DNA from: JBBDMX01 sp038241095
Lineage (GTDB): Bacteria; Planctomycetota; Phycisphaerae; Phycisphaerales; Phycisphaeraceae
Direction: 5' to 3'
DNA length: 10,459 nt
Assembly (NCBI GenBank): GCA_038241095.1
Contig: JBBRGB010000120.1
Coordinates: forward strand, 1-10,459
The stretch's first letter is position 1; each line of letters begins with the position of its first letter. A program made the position numbers and the translations under genes. Under the pieces are notes generated by a model. It ran no database searches. It saw only the letters and a list, made by a program, of their open reading frames with translations, and was not told the DNA's origin. Below, in pieces: positions 1 through 6,927 of the stretch.

Positions 1-58
1 ACACGCGAATATCAGAGGGATCAATCGTCGCCAAAGCCGCCGGACTCCAGCTTTTCAT
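1..58 (-). CDS. Possible 5' end of a leftward gene, cut by the window edge
   Basis: On the minus strand an ATG at 58-56 opens a reading frame that stays open to the window edge and begins MKSWSPAALATIDPSDIRV. An in-frame TGA lies directly upstream, so this ATG is the first possible start in the frame. A G-rich stretch (GGGGGTG, complement of 67-73) lies 8 bases before the ATG and resembles a Shine-Dalgarno sequence with one mismatch. Only 19 codons are visible, so no family can be named. It would lie downstream of pheA in the same direction, about 226 bp away and separated by repeats. The frame could be open by chance. Confidence 0.35.
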   Translation of the reverse strand, partial: MKSWSPAALATIDPSDIRV

Positions 59-132
59 TCAACCAACACCCCCAACCGGAAAAACCCTCTGATGTAGAAC
101 CCCCACCGACAACTTGACAGGTCGAAGCATAT

Positions 133-274
133 CAGAGCCGACGGGCGTAAGCCCGCGGACGAACTTTCCTCGTCGTTCGAAATATCTTGCGTGTTCGCAC
201 GCCAATGATCTTCGACCGCAGGCTTACGCCTTGCGGCTCGGACGATCCACCGGGGCTTACGCCCCACGGCTCTG
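133..274. repeat. Cluster of three GGGCGTAAGCCC hairpin repeats
   Basis: Three related units lie between pheA and the edge gene. One is forward at 133-159 (core gggcgtaagccc, 143-154). Two are in reverse orientation, at 215-241 (core ggcttacgcc) and 247-274 (core ggggcttacgcccc). Each has a 4-5 bp GC stem closed by GTAA on one strand, a GNRA-type tetraloop in RNA, flanked by a conserved AGAGCCG block. The outer copies face each other and could pair into a larger hairpin. The copy at 247-274 begins about 11 bases after the pheA stop, so it might help end that transcript, but no T-tract follows. The layout suggests a dispersed REP-like element family. Confidence 0.75.
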
Positions 275-284
275 AAAGATTGCG

Positions 285-1454
285 TCAAAGCACATCGCGG
301 GCGCGGGGGAAGGAGCCCAGCACGGTCAGTTGCAGGCAGTGCCTCCGCGATTCCTCCAGACCCTTGCGGACATTGGGGTCATCCTCGTGGCCGGCGAAGT
401 CGGCGAAGAAGTAGTATTCCCAGTTGACCCGCTGGCTGGGGCGTTTGTCGAGGTGGGTGAGGTTCAGGCCGTGGTCGCGCAGGACATCAAGCACCTCGGC
501 CAAGGCACCGGCCTTGTGGGCGGTGGTGAACATGATGGCGGTCTTGTCGTCGCCCGTGGGCTTGGAACTCTGGTTGCCGATGACGAAGAAGCGGGTGATG
601 TTCTGGGGGTTGTCCTCGATGTTTTCATAGAGGGTTTTCAAGCCGTAGATTTCACCGGCCAGGGTCGATCCGATGGCGGCGGCGGCGGGTTCCTTGGCGG
701 CCATTTCCGCGGCGCGGGAACTCGAAGCCACCGGCACCCGCTCGGCTTGGCGCAATTGCACGCCCAGCCAGCGGCGACATTGGGCAAAGACCTCCGGCTT
801 GGAATAAATCCGCGTGATCTTTTCCGTCGCGGCATTGGCCAGCAGGTTGTGGTGGATGCTGATGAGCACCTCAGCGCAGACCCGCACGCTGGCGTTTAGG
901 AAGGAATCGAGCGTTTCGCCGATGCCGCCCATGGACGAGTTTTCGATGGGCACGAGGCCAAGGTCGATGTGGCCCCGGACGATTTCATCAAAGACGGCGG
1001 CGATGGCCTCGACGCTGTCGTACTCGACGCTGGCGCCGAACTTCCGCCTGGCCGCGAGGTGGGAGAAACTTCCCGCCGGGCCGAGGTAGCCGATTCGCAG
1101 GGGCCGCTCCAGGGCGAAGGAGCCGCTCATCAACTCGCGCCAAATGGCTTCGAGGCAGGAGTCGGGCAAGGGACCTTTGTTCTGCTTGCGCACACGGTCG
1201 AGGACCTGTTTTTCACGGTCGGGTGCGTAGATGGGCGTGGAGCCGTTTTGTTTGACCTTGCCAACTTCGACGACCACCGCGGCCCGCTGGTTGAGCAGGT
1301 CGATGAGTTGCTTGTCCAAGGTGTCGATGCGTTGCCGCAGGAGTGACAGGGCCGCCTCATCGCCGGTCGGGTCGGTGGCCTTGGCTTGCGTTGTCTTGCT
1401 TTGGCCTTGGGCCGGCCCGCTCTTTTTCGTTGTCCGCGCGGCTTTCTTTTTCAT
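285..1454 (-). CDS. pheA: Bifunctional chorismate mutase / prephenate dehydratase (P-protein)
   Basis: This enzyme converts chorismate to prephenate and then to phenylpyruvate, the committed steps of phenylalanine synthesis in the cytoplasm. The 389-residue product has three parts. A lysine-rich tail (1-30) is followed by an AroQ-type mutase domain (about 37-117). By alignment from memory with E. coli, R40, R57, K68, R80 and E81 match active-site positions. A prephenate dehydratase domain follows (about 119-295), with IGYLGPAGSFS at 121, VPIENSSMGGIGETLDSF at 168 and the catalytic T-R-F at 287-289. A C-terminal ACT domain (about 304-385) has GAL at 316-318 and KRPS at 337-340, the places where phenylalanine binds for feedback inhibition. 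The frame stays open upstream to 1607, but that extension overlaps holB and has no family similarity, so ATG 1454 is chosen. No clear ribosome site precedes it. The length is normal for the family. Confidence 0.95.
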   Translation of the reverse strand: MKKKAARTTKKSGPAQGQSKTTQAKATDPTGDEAALSLLRQRIDTLDKQLIDLLNQRAAVVVEVGKVKQNGSTPIYAPDREKQVLDRVRKQNKGPLPDSCLEAIWRELMSGSFALERPLRIGYLGPAGSFSHLAARRKFGASVEYDSVEAIAAVFDEIVRGHIDLGLVPIENSSMGGIGETLDSFLNASVRVCAEVLISIHHNLLANAATEKITRIYSKPEVFAQCRRWLGVQLRQAERVPVASSSRAAEMAAKEPAAAAIGSTLAGEIYGLKTLYENIEDNPQNITRFFVIGNQSSKPTGDDKTAIMFTTAHKAGALAEVLDVLRDHGLNLTHLDKRPSQRVNWEYYFFADFAGHEDDPNVRKGLEESRRHCLQLTVLGSFPRARDVL

Positions 1455-1463
1455 GGGATGGGC

Positions 1464-1493
1464 ATTGTAACGCCCGTGAGCCGGTGTCCCCAA
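1464..1493 (-). promoter_or_regulatory. Weak candidate promoter for pheA
   Basis: In the 63-bp divergent gap, the minus strand reads TACAAT (complement of 1464-1469), a 5/6 match to a -10 box. TTGGGG (complement of 1488-1493) lies 18 bases upstream as a poor -35. Transcription would then start only a few bases before the ATG at 1454, which fits the lack of a Shine-Dalgarno site and suggests a leaderless message. This rests on one short motif and is tentative. Confidence 0.25.
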
Positions 1494-1517
1494 GGCTGTG
1501 ATACCATGCCGGGCCAC

Positions 1518-2669
1518 ATGAAAGCGATTTACGGGCAGAAACACGCGATCGCGGTGCTGCAGGCGGGCCTGGCCAGCGGGCGCTTGCATCACGCCTTTAT
1601 TTTTCATGGCCCCAAGGGCGTGGGCAAGATGACCACCGCCCTAGCGTTTGCCCGCGTGCTTTTGTGTCATGAGCCGGGCAGAAATCAAGCAGGGGTGCCG
1701 GGGGAACCGGGGGTGCCGATGGCCTGTGGGGGGTGTGAATCGTGTCGGTTGTTGGACGCTCCGCCGCCCAAGCCCGCCAAGGGAGACGATGGCGACGACC
1801 TGCCCGCCGCGGCCACGGCCCATCCCGACCTGCACATCGTCAACAAGGAATTGGCCCGCTATTCCAGCGACAAAAACATCCGCGAGCGCAAGCTGCTTTC
1901 GATTCCCTTTGAGGTCTTAAAAGAGCATTTCGTCGATCCGGTGTACCGCACCGCGCAACTGCGGCACAACAAGGTTTTCGTCGTCGATGAAGCGGAGTTG
2001 ATCACGCCGGTGGGTCAGAACATTCTGCTCAAAGCGTTGGAGGAGCCGCCCGCCGGGACGTACATCGTGCTGGTGACGAGCAACGAAGAGCGGCTCTTGC
2101 CGACGATTCGCAGTCGCTGTCAGCGCGTGGGTTTCGGGTCGCTGGCGGATGCGGATGTGGAGGCGTGGCTGGATGCGAAGCAACCGCGTGACGCCACGGG
2201 GCACGACCGCGCTTGGTTGATCGCCTTTGCCCAGGGCAGCATTGGCCGGGCGGAACTGGCGAGGGAATATGACTTGCGGAATTGGGCCACCGCCGTGCTG
2301 CCGGGCATCGACGTCATGGCACGGGGCGATTGCCCGCTGGAGCTTGGCAAGACGATGGCGGGCCTGATGGACGGTTTCGCGGCCGCTTGGGTCAAGGCCC
2401 ATTCAGGTGCCAGCAAGGAAGCCGCCAACAAGATGGCCGCGGGGCTGATGTGGTCGATCATCACGCAGCACGCCCGCACGCAAGTTGCGGCCATCGCGGG
2501 TCAAACCGCCGGTGCCAAACCCGCCGAAATGGAAGCACGGCTTGACCCCTGGCTGCGGGTCATCGAGGCCGTCACCCGCGCCGAGGCGGAATTGGCCTCC
2601 AACCTCAACATGGGCATGGTCTGCGACCACCTGGTCATCGGCATGCACGGCTGCCTGTCGCCGGCATAA
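1518..2669 (+). CDS. holB: DNA polymerase III delta-prime subunit (clamp loader)
   Basis: Delta-prime is part of the clamp loader that places the sliding clamp on DNA during replication. The 383-residue product opens with the family pattern I-Y-G-Q...L-...H-H-A-F-I-F-H (4-30). An intact Walker A loop, GPKGVGKMT, spans 31-39. Four cysteines (C50, C70, C73, C76) form the usual zinc site, split here by a longer Pro/Gly-rich insert. DEAE at 157-160 is the Walker B-like box, LKALEEPP (171-178) is a family hallmark, and SRC at 199-201 carries the arginine finger. The C-terminal third is helical and diverged, as usual for the collar domain. The frame is open from 1386, but upstream codons overlap pheA; ATG 1518 (or 1506, four codons earlier) places the family N-terminus correctly. 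cls begins 61 bp after its stop, so the two may be co-transcribed. A DnaX reading is less likely because there is no long tau-like tail. Confidence 0.9.
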   Translation: MKAIYGQKHAIAVLQAGLASGRLHHAFIFHGPKGVGKMTTALAFARVLLCHEPGRNQAGVPGEPGVPMACGGCESCRLLDAPPPKPAKGDDGDDLPAAATAHPDLHIVNKELARYSSDKNIRERKLLSIPFEVLKEHFVDPVYRTAQLRHNKVFVVDEAELITPVGQNILLKALEEPPAGTYIVLVTSNEERLLPTIRSRCQRVGFGSLADADVEAWLDAKQPRDATGHDRAWLIAFAQGSIGRAELAREYDLRNWATAVLPGIDVMARGDCPLELGKTMAGLMDGFAAAWVKAHSGASKEAANKMAAGLMWSIITQHARTQVAAIAGQTAGAKPAEMEARLDPWLRVIEAVTRAEAELASNLNMGMVCDHLVIGMHGCLSPA

Positions 2670-2718
2670 CATCACGCACGCACAGTGACGCGGGCAAGCC
2701 GACACACGCGCCGCGATC

Positions 2719-2723
2719 GAGGT
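2719..2723 (+). promoter_or_regulatory. Shine-Dalgarno site of the cardiolipin synthase gene
   Basis: GAGGT lies 7 bases before the ATG at 2731. It is the clearest ribosome binding site in the window and fixes the start of the downstream gene. Confidence 0.7.
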
Positions 2724-2730
2724 AACAACT

Positions 2731-4158
2731 ATGTCCTGGTGGGCAATTTGGACACTGGCGGAATGGGTGGCGCGGCTGGGGATGATTCCCATCGTCCTGC
2801 GCCGCCGCTTGCCGCCCATGACGGCGCTGGCCTGGCTGGCGGTGATCTTTCTCACGCCCGAATTGGGCATCCTGGGCTACCTGCTTTTTGGCGGCAGCCA
2901 CTTGGGCAAGCGCCGCATCCGCGCTCACCGCCGCGTCATTGCCGCCATGCGTTCGAGTCAGCGGCTCGCCGGGCAGAATACGCACGTCATCCGCCCGCCC
3001 ATCGACGACAGTCTCATCCCCTTGGCCAAGCAGGCACGCAGCATCGGCGGCTTCGCCATTCTGGGTGGCAACGATGTTGAATTGCTTTCCGAACAGGAGA
3101 CGGTCATCAATCGCCTCATCGCCGACATCGACGCGGCGAAGAATCATGTGCATCTGCTGTTTTACATATTCGAGGGCGACACGGGCCAGCGGGTTTGTGA
3201 GGCCCTGCAACGCGCCAGCAAGCGCGGCGTGGCCACGCGGGTGCTGGTCGATGCCGCCGGGTCACGCGGGTTCTTCAAAAAGGGTGGATTTCAAAGCCTC
3301 ATCTGTGCGGCGGGCGGGCAATGCCACGCCATGCTCCCGGCCGCGCCTTGGCGGCGAAAACTGGCACGGATCGACCTGCGCAACCATCGCAAAATCGCCG
3401 TCATCGACGGTGCCGTCGCCTACGCCGGCAGCCAGAACATTGCCAGTCCCATGTACGGCCCGAAAGGTCGCCGCTGGGTCGATGTCATGGGCCGCTTCAC
3501 CGGCCCGGTCGTGGCCCAACTGCAAATGGTTTTCATCGAGGACTGGGCTTTTGAAACCGGCGATGACCTTCAGCAGCCCGACATCATGCCGCCCATCGCC
3601 CCCACGGGGAACATGGCCGCCCAGACCGTGCCCACCGGCCCCAGCCACGAAACGGAAATGCTGCCCAAGGTGCTGCTCGCCGCCATCAACGCCGCCCAGC
3701 ATCGCATCATTATCACCACGCCCTACATGATTCCCGATGAGCCGACGATCATGGCGTTAAGCATGGCGGCGGATCGCGGCGTGCAGGTGCAACTCGTCGT
3801 GCCCGAGCACAGCGACCATCCGCTCGTTGCCGCCGCCGGCCGGGCTTATTACCACGAACTCATGGCCGGGGGTGTTCACATTTACCACCACCAGCGGGGC
3901 CTGCTGCATTCCAAAACCATGACCGTGGATGACGCCTTTGCCTTGCTGGGGTCGTCGAATCTCGACATTCGCAGCTTCTATCTGAACTTCGAGGTCAACG
4001 TGCTGCTTTATGGTTCGGAGATCACCGCCAAGCTGCGGGCGATTCAGACGCGCTATCTGGCAGAGTCGCTGGCGGTCAATCCCACCGTTTGGGACGCCCG
4101 GCCGCAGTTGCAACAATACTTCGAGCGCATCGCCGCCCTGGGTTCGCCCCTGCTGTGA
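2731..4158 (+). CDS. cls: Cardiolipin synthase, phospholipase D superfamily
   Basis: The enzyme joins two phosphatidylglycerol molecules into cardiolipin and glycerol at the cytoplasmic membrane. The 475-residue product has two hydrophobic N-terminal segments (about 3-23 and 31-53), the usual membrane anchor of this family. Two phospholipase D domains follow. The first HKD motif is H219-x-K221-x4-D226, followed by G-S-Q-N at 233-236. The second is H393-x-K395-x4-D400, followed by G-S-S-N at 407-410. A basic stretch (KRRIRAHRR, 60-68) follows the second membrane segment. A Pro/Thr/Met-rich linker (about 280-310) joins the two domains. Length and layout match bacterial ClsA-type enzymes. The start has a good Shine-Dalgarno sequence 7 bases upstream. 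It may share a transcript with holB, although the functions are unrelated. A different phosphatidyltransferase of the same superfamily cannot be ruled out from sequence alone. Confidence 0.92.
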   Translation: MSWWAIWTLAEWVARLGMIPIVLRRRLPPMTALAWLAVIFLTPELGILGYLLFGGSHLGKRRIRAHRRVIAAMRSSQRLAGQNTHVIRPPIDDSLIPLAKQARSIGGFAILGGNDVELLSEQETVINRLIADIDAAKNHVHLLFYIFEGDTGQRVCEALQRASKRGVATRVLVDAAGSRGFFKKGGFQSLICAAGGQCHAMLPAAPWRRKLARIDLRNHRKIAVIDGAVAYAGSQNIASPMYGPKGRRWVDVMGRFTGPVVAQLQMVFIEDWAFETGDDLQQPDIMPPIAPTGNMAAQTVPTGPSHETEMLPKVLLAAINAAQHRIIITTPYMIPDEPTIMALSMAADRGVQVQLVVPEHSDHPLVAAAGRAYYHELMAGGVHIYHHQRGLLHSKTMTVDDAFALLGSSNLDIRSFYLNFEVNVLLYGSEITAKLRAIQTRYLAESLAVNPTVWDARPQLQQYFERIAALGSPLL

Positions 4159-4210
4159 GAGGCCAGAACCTGGGGAACTTCGTTGTTAAAGTGAAGCCTG
4201 TGATACTTGA

Positions 4211-4326
4211 TTTTTAACGCGAAGGACGCGAAGCGGAAAATGCAATAAAATGGCGATGCGGGCGTTGTACTCATAAGGGCTTGTTCTTCGCGACCTCCGC
4301 ACTCCTTCGCCCCTTCGCGTTAAAAA
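4211..4326. repeat. Inverted-repeat element with TTTTTAACGCGAAGG arms
   Basis: A perfect 15-bp inverted repeat has arms at 4211-4225 (tttttaacgcgaagg) and 4312-4326. Similarity continues inward as imperfect heptamer-like GCGAAG / CTTCGC units (for example near 4227-4232 and 4306-4310). The element fills most of the 218-bp spacer between cls and the beta-helix gene. An open frame reaching back to 4281 from the beta-helix gene runs through this element, which argues that those codons are not part of the protein. No convincing promoter or T-tract terminator was seen elsewhere in the spacer. Confidence 0.65.
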
Positions 4327-4376
4327 CGAAGTCACTTGATCCTCCCCACTGGTGTAACCCCTTGCTTGGACTTGCC

Positions 4377-6761
4377 ATGCCCATCAACCGCCCGTCTCTG
4401 ATCGCCGGCCTTCTTTTGATCATCTTCGCCTTGCTGGGCGTCAGTCCCGTCGCGGCGCAGCTCGAGTACGTCTTCCCCAAGGACGCGGGCATCATCGATG
4501 TCAAGCGCGATTTCGGTGCCAAAGGTGACGGCGTGACCGACGACACCGCGGCGGTCAAGGCGGCCGTGGTCGCGGCCCTGAATGCCGACTACCGCAATCC
4601 CAAGTTCGTCTATTTCCCCAACGGCACCTACATCCTCAGCGACAGCATCAAGGCCCGCGTCAGCGACAAGCCTGATGGCGAAGGCGGCTGGAGCGACGGC
4701 TGGCGCAGCGGCATGGCGCTGGTGGGCCAGACCCGCAACGGCGTCATCCTAAAACTCAAGGACAACGCACCCGGCTTCGGCGAGGCCGGCAAGCCCAAAA
4801 CCATCATCGTCACCGGCTCCACCGGCCACGGCAAAGGCCACGACAGCCGCGAGGGTGGCTGGGGCAACGAAGGCTTCCAAAACACGCTCTTAAACTTCAC
4901 CGTGGACACCGGCAAGGGCAACCCCGGGGCGGTGGGCGTGGACTTCCTGGCCAGCAACCGCGGCTCGATGTGCGACATCACCATCCGCAGCGGCGATCCC
5001 AACGGCGCGGGCCACTGCGGCTTGGACCTCAGCCGGCCTTGGCCCGGCCCGGCCTTGGTGAAAAACGTCAGCATCGAGGGCTTTGATGTGGGCCTGCGGC
5101 AAAATGGCATGGATTGCAGCATGACCTACGAGCACATCACCTTAAAGGGCCAGAAAGTCGCCGGCATCGAGGCCGTGGGACATCCGGTGATGAGTTTGCG
5201 CGGCGTGGTGAGCGACAATGCGGTGCCCGTCTTCCGCTCGGTCAAGGGCGGTCAGGGCATCATCATGCTCATCGACGGTGTGTTCACCTACACCGGCAAG
5301 GACCCGCAAGCCGTGGCGATTCAAAACCAGGAAAACCTGCTCCTGCAACGGGTGACGGTCAAGGGTTACAAGCAAGTGGTGGTTAACGGCGGCGGGAAAA
5401 ATGAGAAGGGTTACAAGCCCGGTCTGACACTGGCCGAGGGTCAGGGCGTCATTGAAAGTTACACCTCGCGGGCCGTGCTGCGTTTGAGCGCGGGCGATGA
5501 AAAGCTCCCCAACCTGCCGGTGAAGGAAACTCCGCAATGGAACGGTACGGACTTGAGCGATTGGGCCAACGTCAAGGACTTCGGTGCCGCCACGCAAGGC
5601 TCGGCGGTGGACTTCACCACGCTCGAGAGCTTCCAACGCGTCGATGACAAAATCGACTTCGGCTGGGGCGGCGGCGGGCCGACCGAAAAAGAGGCCCAGG
5701 TCGGCAAGGATAATTTCTCCGTCCGCTGGACTGGTCAGATTCAAGCCCCCGCCGACGGCGAATACACCTTTTACGCCAGCATCAACGACCGTGGCCGACT
5801 GTGGGTCGATGGCAAGCTCATCCTCGATAAGTGGGAGGGCTACCACTCCAAGGAATACGAAGCCACCAAGGTTCAATTCAAGGCCGGCCAGCGGGTGGAC
5901 ATCCGCATGGATTATTGGGAAAGCGGTCACGACGCCTGGGCGAGGCTTTCTTGGGCCGGGCCGGGGCTGGAGAAGCAGATCGTCAAGGGCGACTATCTCT
6001 ACGCAAGCGCCGAAGCCAAGAAACCCGGCGGGCTGACCGGGCAGTATTACGGCAACGCCAACCCCGATTGCACCGAGGCCATTCAAAAAGCCATCGACTC
6101 CGGCAAGAGTGTGATCTACTTCCCCAACGGCCGCTACCCGGCCAAGGGCAAGGTCATCATCCGCGGCAAGGTGCGCAAGCTCATCGGCATGGAGGCCACT
6201 CTTTCGGGCCTGACCGTGCAATACGATGGCACCGACAACGACACCGTGTTCATCGAGCACCTTAACGGCATCCACATCATCCACAACAGCGACAAGGCCC
6301 TGGTGGTGCAACGCTGCAACCTCGAGGGTTCGGAAAACACCAAGACGGCCACGGGCGACATGTTCATCGACGATGTGATGGGCGGCAAGACCCGCATCAA
6401 CGGCGCACAATCGCACTGGTGGGTGCGGCAGCTCAACAGCGAGTTCGGGAACACGCCGCAGCTAATCAACAACGGCGCGAAATTGTGGATTCTGGGCATG
6501 AAGACCGAGGGCAACACCACGGCCATCGAAAACAACGGCGGCGTGGTGGAGTGCTATGCGCTCTATTCCATGACCACCGCACCACCCGAAAAAGCCACGC
6601 CCTTCGTCTTTAACAACGGCGGGTGGATGGCGGTGAGCTTCGCCGACGGCGGGCAGAAGAGCTACTTCACCAAGGTCAAGGAAATCGTCGATGGCAAAAC
6701 CGCCACCGAAGAAACCTGGCGTCGGGAAACCATGCTCTACCTAGGGGGCAAAGCAAAATAA
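4377..6761 (+). CDS. Secreted double beta-helix protein (pectate-lyase-3 / GH55-like) with embedded PA14 module
   Basis: This is a probable exported polysaccharide-active protein of 794 residues. A signal peptide (1-27, ending S-P-V-A-A before Q28) directs export. The first beta-helix starts with the Pectate_lyase_3 pattern DFGAKGDGVTDD (45-56), then FVYFPNGTYIL (77-87), and runs to about 385. A second helix starts at VKDFGA (399-404) but is interrupted. A PA14 module lies at about 413-545, with IDFGWGGGGP, FSVRWTG (447-453), Y-T-F-Y and RLWVDGKLILDKW (474-486). The helix resumes at CTEAIQKAIDSG (565-576) and VIYFPNGRY (579-587). Two tandem helices recall GH55 exo-beta-1,3-glucanases, but no catalytic residue could be assigned. 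PA14 modules commonly bind carbohydrate. ATG 4377 is preferred over 4281 because it starts the signal peptide directly. The ribosome site is weak, and substrate is unknown. Confidence 0.85.
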   Translation: MPINRPSLIAGLLLIIFALLGVSPVAAQLEYVFPKDAGIIDVKRDFGAKGDGVTDDTAAVKAAVVAALNADYRNPKFVYFPNGTYILSDSIKARVSDKPDGEGGWSDGWRSGMALVGQTRNGVILKLKDNAPGFGEAGKPKTIIVTGSTGHGKGHDSREGGWGNEGFQNTLLNFTVDTGKGNPGAVGVDFLASNRGSMCDITIRSGDPNGAGHCGLDLSRPWPGPALVKNVSIEGFDVGLRQNGMDCSMTYEHITLKGQKVAGIEAVGHPVMSLRGVVSDNAVPVFRSVKGGQGIIMLIDGVFTYTGKDPQAVAIQNQENLLLQRVTVKGYKQVVVNGGGKNEKGYKPGLTLAEGQGVIESYTSRAVLRLSAGDEKLPNLPVKETPQWNGTDLSDWANVKDFGAATQGSAVDFTTLESFQRVDDKIDFGWGGGGPTEKEAQVGKDNFSVRWTGQIQAPADGEYTFYASINDRGRLWVDGKLILDKWEGYHSKEYEATKVQFKAGQRVDIRMDYWESGHDAWARLSWAGPGLEKQIVKGDYLYASAEAKKPGGLTGQYYGNANPDCTEAIQKAIDSGKSVIYFPNGRYPAKGKVIIRGKVRKLIGMEATLSGLTVQYDGTDNDTVFIEHLNGIHIIHNSDKALVVQRCNLEGSENTKTATGDMFIDDVMGGKTRINGAQSHWWVRQLNSEFGNTPQLINNGAKLWILGMKTEGNTTAIENNGGVVECYALYSMTTAPPEKATPFVFNNGGWMAVSFADGGQKSYFTKVKEIVDGKTATEETWRRETMLYLGGKAK

Positions 6762-6798
6762 CTTGCCCTTGCTCTGTGGAAAACCCTCGGCCGGGTGC

Positions 6799-6828
6799 CA
6801 CACAGCATCCCGCTTCGGGTGCTGTGTG
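6799..6828 (+). terminator. Strong hairpin after the beta-helix gene, possible terminator or REP-like repeat
   Basis: The arms cacacagca (6799-6807) and tgctgtgtg (6820-6828) are perfect complements. CCC/GGG pairs extend the stem inward past a single bulged T at 6808, leaving the loop GCTTC. It starts 37 bases after the stop at 6761. No run of T follows, so it may act as a transcript-end stabiliser or be a dispersed palindromic repeat instead of a classical terminator. Confidence 0.5.
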
Positions 6829-6869
6829 TCTGACGAAAAGCTACCAGCATTACCCCCGCCCCCCAATGC

Positions 6870-6887
6870 AGGCTTGCCGTTTAGCGC
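6870..6887 (+). repeat. Copy 1 of the GGCTTGCCGTTTAGCGC repeat
   Basis: The 18-mer aggcttgccgtttagcgc lies 40 bases upstream of the VanZ gene. It is identical to 7467-7484 inside that gene. It matches 10391-10407 after the gene at most positions. Confidence 0.75.
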
Positions 6888-6927
6888 TCCCCGCTCTTCA
6901 CAAAAACGGTGATAATCAGCGCACCCC

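Noticed and set aside
114..119. Perfect TTGACA (-35 box) on the plus strand
   Set aside because: No -10 box lies 16-18 bases downstream, and no rightward gene follows.
133..274. CRISPR array
   Set aside because: The copies are in mixed orientation, imperfect, and unevenly spaced, with no unique spacers of constant length and no cas genes.
55..288. Small leftward frame of 77 codons over the repeat cluster
   Set aside because: Most of it translates the palindromic repeats, and it resembles no known protein.
1386..1517. N-terminal extension of holB
   Set aside because: It lies over the pheA N-terminal region, and the family pattern begins right after ATG 1518.
1455..1607. N-terminal extension of pheA (51 extra codons)
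   Set aside because: It overlaps the start of holB on the other strand, has no family similarity, and the Lys-rich start at 1454 is a natural N-terminus.
5142..6416. Long open frame (424 codons) antisense to the beta-helix gene
   Set aside because: It has no recognisable domain and has the composition of a GC-rich shadow frame. The sense strand has clear signal peptide, PA14 and helix motifs.
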